Assembly (NCBI RefSeq): GCF_022524485.1
Contig: NZ_JAKXMK010000002.1
Span: 310,001 to 374,000 of the forward strand
DNA length: 64,000 bases
Direction: 5' to 3'
Source: Pseudonocardia alaniniphila
Lineage (GTDB): Bacteria; Actinomycetota; Actinomycetes; Mycobacteriales; Pseudonocardiaceae
A program made the translations under genes and the position numbers. The notes below the pieces were generated by a model. The model saw only the letters and a program-made list of their open reading frames with translations. It had not been told where the DNA came from and ran no database searches. Positions 18,492 through 26,727 of the stretch are shown here, piece after piece. The stretch's first letter is position 1. Each line of letters starts with the position of its first letter.

Positions 18492-18528
18492 GCGAACGGT
18501 GAGAAGGGCGTCGCCGTCCCGCCGGACT

Positions 18529-18999
18529 TCACGCGGTTGCCTCAGAAGCAGGGGTTCGGTGGGAGCCCGGCACCAGCTGCAGGGTCACGCCGAACCGGTT
18601 CCACGCGTTGATCGTCGCGATCGCGGTGACGAGCGCGGCGAGCGTCGGCGGGTCGTAGTGCGCGGACGCCTCAGCCCACACCTCGTTGCTCACGCCGTGC
18701 TTGCCGAGCTCCGTGGCCTCCTCCGCGAGGGCGAGCGCCGCGCGCTCGGCGGGTGTGAAGAACGGCGCCTCCCGCCAGGTGACGACGGAGAAGAGGCGCT
18801 CGTCCGGTTCGCCGAGCGACTTGAGATCGTGACTGTGCATGTCGACGCAGTAGGCGCAGCCGTTCATCTGGCTGACGCGCAGCTTCACCAGGTCCAGCGT
18901 GATCTTCGGCAGCGGGCTGGCCGCCAGGTACTTCTCGAGCGCGAACATCGCCTTGTAGGCCTCGGGCGCAAGCTGGCTGACGTCCATGCGCGGTTGCAT
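18529..18999 (-). CDS. Carboxymuconolactone decarboxylase / AhpD-like protein
   Basis: 156 residues. Contains the AhpD active-site pattern: Cys48-x-x-Cys51 with His55 (NGCAYCVDMHSHD), in the all-helical CMD fold. Such proteins act as alkylhydroperoxidases or thiol oxidoreductases. The ATG at 18999 has SD AGGAG seven bases upstream and starts just before the domain (MQPRMDVSQLAPEAY); a longer in-frame extension to 19116 is Arg/Ser-rich and lacks an SD. Divergent from the MerR regulator at 19220, which may control it. Confidence 0.88.
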   Translation of the reverse strand: MQPRMDVSQLAPEAYKAMFALEKYLAASPLPKITLDLVKLRVSQMNGCAYCVDMHSHDLKSLGEPDERLFSVVTWREAPFFTPAERAALALAEEATELGKHGVSNEVWAEASAHYDPPTLAALVTAIATINAWNRFGVTLQLVPGSHRTPASEATA

Positions 19000-19219
19000 G
19001 TGTGCTCTCCTCTGTCGCTGGTTCTTCCGCATCGATTTGTGTGCAGCACGAGGACGAGATCCCGATCTCGGATGTGACGACCTGGACGCCCGGTCCTCAT
19101 GTGACGTGAAACGCATTCGGGATGTGTCGGGCGATGTCGATCTCTCCGTGCGTCGATGCGGGTGTCGAGGCCGGATCGGCGGCTAAGCTCGGTCAACTCG
19201 TCGGGAAGGAACGACCAGC

Positions 19220-19621
19220 GTGATGCAGATCGGCGAGGTCGCCGAACGGGTGGGCCTGTCACTGCGGACGATCCGGCACTGGGACGAGGTCGGCCTGGTG
19301 GTGCCCTCGAAGCGATCGGCGGGGGGCTTTCGTCTTTATGGCGAGGCCGACATCGACCGTCTGGTCCTGGTGAAGACCCTCCGACCGCTCGACCTCAGCC
19401 TGGAGCAGATGCGCGAGCTCCTCGCCACCATCGACGGCCTGGAGGACGACGAAGGCGACGATCCTGAGCGCACAGCCGAGCTGGCAGGGCGGCTCACCGT
19501 GTTCCGGGCCGCGGTCGACAGCCGGGTGGAGGCCCTGCGTTCCCAGGTGCAGAGCCTGGAGATGCTCTCGCGGGACCTGCGCCGCCTGGCCGGGGAGCGT
19601 CGGCGCCCGGCGCCCGGCTGA
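19220..19621 (+). CDS. MerR family transcriptional regulator
   Basis: 133 residues from GTG (an ATG follows immediately). The MerR winged helix is clear: QIGEVAERVGLSLRTIRHWDEVGLV at residues 3-27 and GGFRLYGEADIDRL after it, then a dimerisation helix (about 75-115). The C-terminus is too short for a metal-binding or drug-binding domain, so the signal is unknown. Divergent from the AhpD-like gene with 220 bp between them, a likely target. Confidence 0.88.
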   Translation: MMQIGEVAERVGLSLRTIRHWDEVGLVVPSKRSAGGFRLYGEADIDRLVLVKTLRPLDLSLEQMRELLATIDGLEDDEGDDPERTAELAGRLTVFRAAVDSRVEALRSQVQSLEMLSRDLRRLAGERRRPAPG

Positions 19622-19750
19622 CCTACCCGGTCAGCATCGACGACATGTCGTTCACGGGCGGCACGCACCAAAAGGGCACGGCCGGGCCTGCGGGATGGCC
19701 GACCACATCGCGGCGTCCCGCTCGGTGCGGGAACACTCGCCGCAGGCTGG

Positions 19751-19762
19751 GCTCGGCCGAGC
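19751..19762. promoter_or_regulatory. GCTCGGCCGAGC palindrome upstream of LLM oxidoreductase
   Basis: A perfect 12-bp palindrome in the 220-bp gap between the MerR and LLM genes. It may be an operator or the tip of a terminator for the MerR gene; a second small inverted repeat (GTGTC, six bases, GACAC at 19813-19828) lies closer to the LLM start. Confidence 0.3.
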
Positions 19763-19840
19763 GTCACGGGGCGTGATCACCGGCACGTCGGTGGAACCCT
19801 TGTCGAGTCGTAGTGTCAGGGGCGACACGAGAAGGGTCCG

Positions 19841-20854
19841 TTGATCGTGGGTCTGCGGTTCGGGATGTTCGTGCCACAAGGGTGGAGCCACGACCTGGCG
19901 GGCATCGACCCGGCAGCACACTGGGACGTGATGAAGGGCCTGGCCCGGCATGCCGACGCCGGTCCGTGGGAGTCGATCTGGGTCAACGACCACCTGCACG
20001 CGGTCCCCACGCCCCCTCCTGTCGAGACGGGCACGCACGAGGCGTGGAGTCTCGTCGCGGCGCTGGGTGCGGTGACCGAACGCGTGCGGCTGGGCCCGGT
20101 GTGCACCTGCATGGGCTTCCGCAATCCTGCCTACCTCGCGAAGGTGGCCGCGACCTGCGACATCGTCTCCGGCGGGCGGGTCGAGATGTGCGTGGGCGCA
20201 GGCTGGGACGAAGGGGAGTGGACCGCCTACGGCTACGGCTTCCCGCCGGTCGGTGAGCGGCTCGGCATGCTCGAGGAGGGCACCGAGATCATGCGGCAGG
20301 CCTGGACCACGGGCGTCGCGACGCTGCACGGCAAGCACTACCAGGTCCAGGACGCGATCGTGCGTCCGCTGCCGCTGCAGGACGGCGGAATCCCGCTGTG
20401 GATCGCGGGCGGCGGCGAGAAGGTCACCCTCAGGATCGCCGCGAAGTACGCCCGATACAGCAACTTCGACGGCTCGCCCGAGGGTTTTGCGCGCAAGTCG
20501 GCGGTGCTCGCCGAGCACTGCCGGGACGTCGGCACCGACTTCGACGCGATCGTGCGCTCCTCCGTCTACTACGTGATGGTCGGCACCTCCGAGACCGAGG
20601 TCGAGGAGCGGATCGCGGCGCACGAGGCGCGGCTCGTGCCGATCCTCGGAGTCGACGGTGCGCAGGAACTGATCCGGCGGTTCCTGCGCAACGACGGGCT
20701 CACCCTGCGGGGGACGCCGGAGCAGGTCGTGGAGCGGCTCGAGGAGATGCAGGCCAGGGGCCTGGCCTACGGGGTTTTCGTGTTCCCCGGCGCGGCGCAC
20801 GACCGCTCGAGCCTCGAGCTCTTCGAGCGCGAGGTCATCCCGGCGCTGCGCTGA
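19841..20854 (+). CDS. LLM class flavin/F420-dependent oxidoreductase
   Basis: 337 residues with the bacterial-luciferase-like TIM barrel: LRFGMFVPQG at the start, WESIWVNDHLHAV (substrate/cofactor Asp-His), RLGPVCTCMGFRNPAYLAKVAATCDIVSGGR, GAGW, and a C-terminal WIAGGGEKVTLRIAAKYARYSNFDG. These features fit F420-dependent members, common in actinomycetes, rather than FMN alkanal monooxygenases, but cofactor choice is inference. Start drawn at TTG 19841 (GAAGGG four bases before it); a GTG six bases later is equally possible. Likely oxidises or reduces a small organic molecule; the target is unknown. Confidence 0.85.
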   Translation: MIVGLRFGMFVPQGWSHDLAGIDPAAHWDVMKGLARHADAGPWESIWVNDHLHAVPTPPPVETGTHEAWSLVAALGAVTERVRLGPVCTCMGFRNPAYLAKVAATCDIVSGGRVEMCVGAGWDEGEWTAYGYGFPPVGERLGMLEEGTEIMRQAWTTGVATLHGKHYQVQDAIVRPLPLQDGGIPLWIAGGGEKVTLRIAAKYARYSNFDGSPEGFARKSAVLAEHCRDVGTDFDAIVRSSVYYVMVGTSETEVEERIAAHEARLVPILGVDGAQELIRRFLRNDGLTLRGTPEQVVERLEEMQARGLAYGVFVFPGAAHDRSSLELFEREVIPALR

Positions 20855-20975
20855 TCCCGGCGCCGGGTTGTTCGGACGACCGGCGCGAGTGCGGACCTGT
20901 CGGACGGGCGTGCCGCTCGTCCGGGTGGCTGCCCTGCGTGGGCGGTCCGTGCCGCCGCGTAAAGTCGTTGGTCTG

Positions 20976-22616
20976 ATGTCTGGAGCTGTGGTGGAGAAGT
21001 CTGCGGGGGAATCGTCACGGGTACCGGGCGAGGCCCGGGTCGAGCTCGAAGCGGGGCGGCGGCGCACGTTCGCCGTGATCAGCCATCCGGACGCGGGCAA
21101 GTCCACGCTGACGGAGGCGCTGGCGCTCTACGCCGAGGTGATCGACGAGGCCGGTGCGGTGCACGGCAAGGCGGGCAGGCGCGGCGTCACCTCCGACTGG
21201 ATGGAGATGGAGCGCAAGCGCGGCATCTCGATCACCTCGGCCGTGCTGCAGTTCGCCTACCACGACTGCGTGATCAACCTGCTCGACACTCCCGGCCACG
21301 GCGACTTCTCCGAGGACACCTATCGGGTGCTCGCCGCCGTCGACGCAGCGGTGATGCTGCTCGACGCGGCCAAGGGCCTGGAGCCGCAGACGCTCAAGCT
21401 GTTCGACGTCTGCCGCACCCGCGGCATCCCGGTGCTGACGTTCGTCAACAAGTGGGACCGGCCCGGCCGCGAGGCGCTCGAGCTGCTCGACGAGGTGGAG
21501 CAGACGATCGGGCTGCGGCCCATGCCGGTCACCTGGCCCGTGGGCGTGGCCGGGGAGCTGCGCGGGCTGGTCGAGGTGGCCACAGGGGAGTTCCGCCGCT
21601 ACTCGCGCACCGCGGGCGGGGCCACGCGCGCCACCGTGGAGCTGGTGCCGTCCGAGGTGATCGCCGCCGAGGAGCCGCAGTACTGGGCCACCGCCCAGGA
21701 CGAGCTCGCGCTGCTCGAGGAGATCGGCGCCGGGTTCGACGAGAAGGACTTCCTCGCCGGGCAGGCCACCCCGGTGCTCTTCGGGGCGGCGCTGAACGGC
21801 GTGGGTGTCGCCCGGCTGCTCGACGCGCTGGTGGAGCTCGCGCCCGCCCCCGAAGCCCGCGACGACGCCGACGGCAAGCCACGCCCCCTCGACGCGCCGA
21901 CGTCCGGGCTGGTGTTCAAGGTGCAGGCCGGTATGGACCGCGCCCACCGCGACCGGATGGCGTTCGTGCGGATCTGCTCCGGGCGGTTCGAGCGCGGCAT
22001 GGTGCTCACCCACGCCGGCACCGGGCGCCCGTTCGCCACGAAGTACGCACAGGCGGTGTTCGGTCAGCAGCGCACCACCGTGGAGGAGGCGTTCCCGGGC
22101 GACATCGTCGGGCTGGTCAACGCGGGTGCGTTGCGGCCGGGCGACACGCTCTACGCGGAGTCGCCGGTGCACTTCCCGGCCATCCCGAGCTTCGCGCCGG
22201 AGCATTTCGCCGTGGTGCGCGGTGCCGACGCCGGTTCGTTCAAGCAGTTCCGCCGGGGGATCGAGCAGCTCGACAGCGAGGGCGTGATCCAGGTCCTCAC
22301 CTCCGACCTGCGTGGCGACCAGGCGCCGGTGCTCGCCGCGGTCGGCCCGCTGCAGTTCGAGGTGGTCACCGCCCGGCTCGAGTCCGAGTTCCGGGCGCCC
22401 GTCACGCTGGAGCACCTCGGGTACTCGGTCACCCGCCGCACCGACGCCGCAGGCGCCGCGCTGCTCGCCGGGCAGAGCGAGGTGGAGGTGCTCACGCGCC
22501 GGGCCGACCACGCCATGCTGGCGGTGTTCAGCAACAAGTGGCGACTCGAGACGATCCGGCGCAAGTTCGAGGGGATCATGCTCGAGGCGTTGCCCGCGGG
22601 CTCCACCGCGCACTGA
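20976..22616 (+). CDS. prfC: Peptide chain release factor 3
   Basis: 546-residue translational GTPase that recycles RF1/RF2 from the ribosome after termination. All G motifs are visible: P-loop HPDAGKST (residues 37-44), switch I RGISITS, DTPGHGDF and NKWD, followed by the RF3-specific domains (AGMDRAHRDRMAFVRICSGRFERGM and LQFEVVTARLESEF). The length matches RF3, with about 20 extra residues at the start. No SD precedes the ATG; a TAAAGT hexamer ends ten bases before it, so a leaderless or very short leader is possible. Ends one base before the convergent secreted-protein gene. Confidence 0.95.
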   Translation: MSGAVVEKSAGESSRVPGEARVELEAGRRRTFAVISHPDAGKSTLTEALALYAEVIDEAGAVHGKAGRRGVTSDWMEMERKRGISITSAVLQFAYHDCVINLLDTPGHGDFSEDTYRVLAAVDAAVMLLDAAKGLEPQTLKLFDVCRTRGIPVLTFVNKWDRPGREALELLDEVEQTIGLRPMPVTWPVGVAGELRGLVEVATGEFRRYSRTAGGATRATVELVPSEVIAAEEPQYWATAQDELALLEEIGAGFDEKDFLAGQATPVLFGAALNGVGVARLLDALVELAPAPEARDDADGKPRPLDAPTSGLVFKVQAGMDRAHRDRMAFVRICSGRFERGMVLTHAGTGRPFATKYAQAVFGQQRTTVEEAFPGDIVGLVNAGALRPGDTLYAESPVHFPAIPSFAPEHFAVVRGADAGSFKQFRRGIEQLDSEGVIQVLTSDLRGDQAPVLAAVGPLQFEVVTARLESEFRAPVTLEHLGYSVTRRTDAAGAALLAGQSEVEVLTRRADHAMLAVFSNKWRLETIRRKFEGIMLEALPAGSTAH

Positions 22617-22617
22617 C

Positions 22618-23589
22618 CTACTGCATGAAGTGGCCCGGGCCGTTGATCCGGTAGGCCGTCGGGGCGGGCTCCTTGATCGATGCGTAGTCGACGGTGAAGG
22701 CGAAGACCTGTGACGTCGACCGCTTGATGGCCCAGAGCGTCGGCTTCCTGCTGCTGGTGCGGTCCCAGGCGATGGCCTGGCCCTCGACTCCGGGGAGATG
22801 GACCGTGGCGATCCACGTGAGGTCCGAGCCCGCGTCGGGCATCTCCATGACGTAGGCCTCGTCCAGGTCGTGGCCGATGATCCAGAGGCGGTTGTCGGGG
22901 CCCCAGGAGCCGCCGGAGTTGCTCATCGGCCTGAAGCGGTCGACGATCTCGCGCGGCACCCCCCAGGCCTGCTGGACCTGGAAGTCGTCGTTCATGGTGA
23001 CGATCTCGGTGTTGTCGGTGTCGCCGTAGGGCTGGGTCTGCCCGTCCGGGACCTCGTCGTAGTTGGCGAAGCCTGCCCACCAGCGTCCGTCGTGGCGGTC
23101 CAGCCATGTCAATGAGCCGATGAAACGGCCGAAGCTGTGGGTGCCGACGTGCTTCATGGTTCTGGTGTCGAAGATCTCGATCGAGCTCTCCTCCGGCGCG
23201 TTGTCGTAGTCGGAGGTGGCGACGTACAGCCGGTGGCCGACCACGGTGCCGCTGTCCATGTGGATGATCGGACCACCCTCGGGCGATACGAACTGGAGCA
23301 CGGGCATACCGCTGTTGCGGTCGTACTTCGTGATGATCCGGTTGTCCACCGCATAGAAGTACTTCGCGTCCACCGCCACACCCTGATTGGCATGAAAGGC
23401 GTTGAACGTCTTGTTCACGGTGGCGGTCGACGTCGGGGGAACGGCGACCGACGGGGCAGCAGGCGCATTCGCCGCAGGTGGCGGGACGGGTGCCTGCGCC
23501 GTCGCGAGTGCCGTATTCCAGACGAGTGCGCCCGCGACCGCTATGGCGGCGCCGGCACCGATGACCGTGTTCCTGCTCTTCATCCCCAT
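22618..23589 (-). CDS. Secreted/anchored beta-propeller-like protein
   Basis: 323 residues. An N-terminal signal or membrane anchor (MGMKSRNTVIGAGAAIAVAGAL, charge then hydrophobic core ending near AATA-type residues) leads into a Pro/Ala linker (about residues 34-55) and then repeated strands of 40-50 residues with Trp and Asp-Gly turns (NQGVAVDAKYFYAVDNRIITKYDR, HRLYVATSDYD, WAGFANYDEVPDGQ, GGSWGPDNRLWIIGHDLDE), the look of a propeller. No catalytic signature is recognised. ATG at 23589 is chosen because the signal begins there; the frame stays open far upstream by chance. Convergent with prfC with a one-base gap. Confidence 0.75.
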   Translation of the reverse strand: MGMKSRNTVIGAGAAIAVAGALVWNTALATAQAPVPPPAANAPAAPSVAVPPTSTATVNKTFNAFHANQGVAVDAKYFYAVDNRIITKYDRNSGMPVLQFVSPEGGPIIHMDSGTVVGHRLYVATSDYDNAPEESSIEIFDTRTMKHVGTHSFGRFIGSLTWLDRHDGRWWAGFANYDEVPDGQTQPYGDTDNTEIVTMNDDFQVQQAWGVPREIVDRFRPMSNSGGSWGPDNRLWIIGHDLDEAYVMEMPDAGSDLTWIATVHLPGVEGQAIAWDRTSSRKPTLWAIKRSTSQVFAFTVDYASIKEPAPTAYRINGPGHFMQ

Positions 23590-23791
23590 CGCTTTCCGAC
23601 CGCCGCTCGTTGATTCCCGCATCGGGACGACACTGGCGTGCGGAGGACTCCGCGGCGCGAATGCGAGCCGACGCAGCGGTGAATGCCCGTGGTAAGGAAT
23701 GACATGAGCGGCACGGGAACGAGTTGCCGTGGGAGAGCATCCAGGTGGAAGGATCTGCGTACGGAGCACGCACCGGAGCCGGAGGACGCGG

Positions 23792-24277
23792 GTGGATCTG
23801 CAGCGGTTCAACGCCCTGCCATCGCAGGAGGCCGAGCGGGAGTTGCTCTCCTGCTGCTCGGCGCCGCGGTGGGCGCGAAAGGTGGCGGCGGGCCGCCCGT
23901 ACGCGTCGCTCGCCGCGCTGCAGGCCGCCGCCCGCAGCGCACTGGACGACGCCGATCTCGACGCCGCGCTGGACGGGCACCCGCGCATCGGTGACCGCGG
24001 GGCGAGCGGGGCGTCCCGCTGTGAGCAGAGCGGTGTCGCCGCGGCCGGGGCCGGCGTGCTGTCCGAACTGGAAGAGGGCAACCGGGCCTACGAGCAGCGG
24101 TTCGGCCACGTCTACCTGGTGTGCGCCACCGGCCGCAGCGCCGAGGACCTGCTGGCCACCCTGCAGGCGCGGCTCGGCAACGACCCGGCCACGGAACGGG
24201 GCGTCGCGCTCGCGGAGCTGGCCGCGATCAACGAGATCCGGCTCGATCGGCTCGTGACGCCGGACCCGCCGGCATGA
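23792..24277 (+). CDS. uraD: 2-oxo-4-hydroxy-4-carboxy-5-ureidoimidazoline (OHCU) decarboxylase
   Basis: 161 residues; third step of urate oxidation, converting OHCU to S-allantoin. The catalytic His63 lies in the diagnostic DGHPRIGD motif, and the C-terminal LAELAAINEIRLDRL helix is typical. Start at GTG 23792, which has SD GGAGG with a six-base gap and gives the usual start VDLQRFNALP; a longer frame from 23729 lacks an SD. Its stop overlaps the uraH start (ATGA), and uox follows, giving a uraD-uraH-uox operon. Confidence 0.95.
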   Translation: MDLQRFNALPSQEAERELLSCCSAPRWARKVAAGRPYASLAALQAAARSALDDADLDAALDGHPRIGDRGASGASRCEQSGVAAAGAGVLSELEEGNRAYEQRFGHVYLVCATGRSAEDLLATLQARLGNDPATERGVALAELAAINEIRLDRLVTPDPPA

Positions 24278-24597
24278 CGCTGTCCACGCACGTGCTCGAC
24301 GCGGCGCTCGGGCGTCCCGCCACGGGTGTCGGTGTCCGGCTGGAGGCGCTGCCCGGCGGCGAGCTGCTCGCCGACGCGACCACCGACCACGACGGCCGCG
24401 TCCGCGAGCTCGCCCTCGACCTGGCAGCGGGCTCCTACCGGATCACGTTCGACACCGGCGGCTACTTCGCCGCCACCGGTCAGCAGGGGTTCTACCCCGA
24501 GGTGGCCGTCACGTTCGTCGTCACCGACCCGGGGGAGCACCACCACGTGCCGCTGCTGCTCTCCCCGTTCGCCTACTCGACCTACCGCGGGAGCTGA
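24274..24597 (+). CDS. uraH: 5-hydroxyisourate hydrolase (transthyretin-like)
   Basis: 107 residues, the normal length. Hydrolyses 5-hydroxyisourate, the uricase product, to OHCU. The family signatures are visible: STHVLD at the N-terminus with the catalytic His6, the central YRITFDTGGYF segment, and the C-terminal YSTYRGS. Coupled to uraD by an ATGA overlap and followed six bases later by uox. Confidence 0.96.
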   Translation: MTLSTHVLDAALGRPATGVGVRLEALPGGELLADATTDHDGRVRELALDLAAGSYRITFDTGGYFAATGQQGFYPEVAVTFVVTDPGEHHHVPLLLSPFAYSTYRGS

Positions 24598-24602
24598 GAC
24601 TG

Positions 24603-25457
24603 ATGGGGATCGTGCTCGGAGGCCACCAGTACGGGAAGGCGGAGAACCGCCTCGTCCGGATCCACCGGGAGACCGACCGCCACGAGATCCGCGACGTCAC
24701 CGTCACGACGACGCTGCGGGGCGACTTCGCCGAGGCGTACCTGCACGGCGACCAGGCCTTGGTCCTGCCGACGGACTCGCAGAAGAACACCGTCTACGCG
24801 TTCGCGAAGGAGAAGGGCCTGCGGGAGATCGAGGACTTCGCGCTCGCTCTCGCCCACCACTTCGTCGACTCCGTGGAGCCGGTGCGCGGCGCCCGGATCG
24901 CGGTGGACGAGTTCGCCTGGGAGCGGGTGCCGGTGGGCGGGGAGGGCCACGCTCACACATGGGTGCGCCGCGGGCCGGAGATCCGCACGGCCGTTGTCGA
25001 CGTGGAGGGCGGCCGGGCCGAGGTGGTCTCGGGGCTCCGCGACCTCGTGCTGCTCAAGTCGACCGGCTCGGAGTTCGCCGGGTTCCTCAAGGACGGCTAC
25101 ACCACGCTCCCCGAGACCGACGACCGGATCATGGCCACCGCGCTGGTCGCGCAGTGGCGCCACGCCGACGGCGGCCACGAGGCCATGGACTGGGCGAAGA
25201 ACTGGGCCGACGTCCGGCGGATCATGCTCGAGCAGTACGCCACGGTGCACTCGCGCGCTCTGCAGCAGACGCTGTGGGAGATGGGCCGGGCCGTGCTCGA
25301 GGCCCACCCCGGGATCGCGGAGATCAGCCTGCAGGCGCCGAACAAGCACCACTTCACCGTCGACCTGTCGCCGTTCGGGCTCGAGAACCACAACGAGGTC
25401 TTCTACGCGGCCGACCGCCCCTACGGTCTGATCGAGGCGACGGTCACCCGCAGCTGA
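24603..25457 (+). CDS. uox: Urate oxidase (uricase)
   Basis: 284 residues; cofactor-free oxidation of urate to 5-hydroxyisourate with release of hydrogen peroxide. The T-fold uricase signatures are present: YGKAENRLVRI near the start (with the catalytic Lys), LPTDSQKNTVYAFAKE (catalytic Thr), and NKHHFTVDLSPFGL near the end. Third gene of uraD-uraH-uox. Substrate comes from the xanthine dehydrogenase operon 3 kb downstream. Ends six bases before the convergent GNAT gene. Confidence 0.97.
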   Translation: MGIVLGGHQYGKAENRLVRIHRETDRHEIRDVTVTTTLRGDFAEAYLHGDQALVLPTDSQKNTVYAFAKEKGLREIEDFALALAHHFVDSVEPVRGARIAVDEFAWERVPVGGEGHAHTWVRRGPEIRTAVVDVEGGRAEVVSGLRDLVLLKSTGSEFAGFLKDGYTTLPETDDRIMATALVAQWRHADGGHEAMDWAKNWADVRRIMLEQYATVHSRALQQTLWEMGRAVLEAHPGIAEISLQAPNKHHFTVDLSPFGLENHNEVFYAADRPYGLIEATVTRS

Positions 25458-25463
25458 CGGCGC

Positions 25464-25982
25464 TCACCGTGCCGTCAGCCCGGCGATCAGATCCTCGTCC
25501 GTGATCGTCCACGCCGCGGGACCGAGCCGGACGCCGAGCTGCACCACGTCGCCGTCGTAGTGTGCGCGGACCCACGGGAAGATCCTGCGGACGAGGCCGA
25601 GCATCGCGACGTTCTCCGGGAGCACGGCGCCGGAGAGGGTGGTGTAGCCGAGGCTCTCGGCCAGCTCGGCGATGGCGGTGACCAGGCGACTGCCGATCCC
25701 GCGCCGCTGCCAGGCGTCCGCCACGGCCACGGCGATCTCGACCGACTCCGGCCCGCTGCGGGCCAGGCGCGCGATACCCACCGGGCCCGGTCCGTCCGGT
25801 GCCCCGACCACGGCCACGACCGCGGCGCGGCATCGGCCGTCGAGATCGACGAGACCGGCCCGCACGGGGCCGGTGAGCCGGTGGACGGGGGAGTGGAAGC
25901 GCAGGTAGCGGCTGCGTGGCGAGAGCTGGGCGAAGACGGCGTCGACGGCGAGCCCGGCGTCCTCCGGGGCCAGCGGGTGCAC
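25464..25982 (-). CDS. GNAT family N-acetyltransferase
   Basis: 172 residues with the acetyl-CoA binding signature WQRRGIGSRLVTAIAELAESLGY (the Q/RxxGxG/A motif) and the actinobacterial opening HPLAPEDAG...LSPRSRYLRFHSP. The GTG at 25982 is preferred because the upstream in-frame ATG at 26045 would include a copy of the TetR operator-like motif (26009-26022) and a stretch without domain homology. With this start the motif falls 27-40 bp upstream, a normal operator position. Substrate unknown. Likely controlled by the adjacent TetR protein. Confidence 0.8.
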   Translation of the reverse strand: MHPLAPEDAGLAVDAVFAQLSPRSRYLRFHSPVHRLTGPVRAGLVDLDGRCRAAVVAVVGAPDGPGPVGIARLARSGPESVEIAVAVADAWQRRGIGSRLVTAIAELAESLGYTTLSGAVLPENVAMLGLVRRIFPWVRAHYDGDVVQLGVRLGPAAWTITDEDLIAGLTAR

Positions 25983-26008
25983 GTCGAGGGCAGGACACTC
26001 CGGGCTGG

Positions 26009-26022
26009 CACGAACGATCGTA
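26009..26022. promoter_or_regulatory. TetR operator-like motif, copy 1 (GNAT gene)
   Basis: CACGAACGATCGTA, the reverse complement of the 13-base core found upstream of the TetR gene at 26703-26716. Lies just upstream of the preferred GNAT start, and includes a TACGAT hexamer that could serve as a -10 box on the minus strand. Confidence 0.5.
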
Positions 26023-26103
26023 CTTTTCGGGGCGGAGTGAGGCATCTGCGGGCTCCAGGGTCTGCTCGAAGCGGGCGAGGTCAGGCGAGGTGAGCGGGCG
26101 GAG

Positions 26104-26688
26104 TCATCGGGCCGCCGCGGCGGCCAGCAGCGCATCGAGGCCTCGGTGGGCTCTCGCGGCGGCGTCGGGGTCGGTCAGGAGTCGGCTGGCGACGTGGAAG
26201 GAAAGCATCAGGCCTTCGACGTCCTGGGCGAACTGGCGCGGATCGATGTCGGACCGGAAATGGCCTTCGGCAACGCAGATCGTGGCCATCGTGGCGAGCG
26301 TGTCGAACCAGGCGCGCTGGTCATGTACCAGGCGCTCCCGTACGGGTCCCGGCTGATCGTCCAGTTCGAAGGCGGCGGCGGCGAGCGGGCATCCGCCCTC
26401 GGTGGAGTCCCAGGCGAGCCAGCGATCGAACAGGGCGCGCACGCGCGGCTCGCCCCGCGGCGCCGTGAGTGCCGGGCGCACCACCTCGGCGGTGAACCGC
26501 TCGGTGGCGTGGTCGAGCACGTCAAGCTGCAACGACTCCTTCGAGCCGAAGTGGGCGAACAGGCCGCTCTTGGACATCCCGGTGCGGGTGGCGAGCGACC
26601 CGATCGTCAGTCCGGCGAGGCCGACCTGGCGCGCGAGGTGGCCCGCTTCCTCGAGGATGGCCTCTCGCGTCGCGTCGCCCTTGCCCAT
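26104..26688 (-). CDS. TetR family transcriptional regulator
   Basis: 194 residues. N-terminal TetR helix-turn-helix at about 8-55 (TREAILEEAGHLARQVGLAGLTIGSLATRTGMSKSGLFAHFGSKE pattern), then an all-helical TetR_C domain with FDRWLAWDSTEGGCPL, typical of the subgroup regulating dehydrogenases or acetyltransferases in actinobacteria. A palindrome-like motif 15 bp upstream of its start recurs before the GNAT gene on its other side, suggesting autoregulation and control of that gene. Confidence 0.9.
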   Translation of the reverse strand: MGKGDATREAILEEAGHLARQVGLAGLTIGSLATRTGMSKSGLFAHFGSKESLQLDVLDHATERFTAEVVRPALTAPRGEPRVRALFDRWLAWDSTEGGCPLAAAAFELDDQPGPVRERLVHDQRAWFDTLATMATICVAEGHFRSDIDPRQFAQDVEGLMLSFHVASRLLTDPDAAARAHRGLDALLAAAAAR

Positions 26689-26702
26689 GGCGTCCGTTTT
26701 AG

Positions 26703-26716
26703 CACGATCGTTCGTG
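26703..26716. promoter_or_regulatory. TetR operator-like motif, copy 2 (TetR gene)
   Basis: CACGATCGTTCGTG, an imperfect palindrome (arms CACGA/TCGTG) 15 bp upstream of the TetR start codon and matched by copy 1 at 26009-26022. Shared sites before the regulator and its neighbour are the usual mark of a TetR autoregulatory operator. Confidence 0.55.
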
Positions 26717-26727
26717 TCTGCCCAGGT

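Noticed and set aside
20856..20867. CCCGGCGCCGGG palindrome after the LLM gene as a terminator
   Set aside because: It allows only a four-pair stem once a loop is formed; too weak to call.
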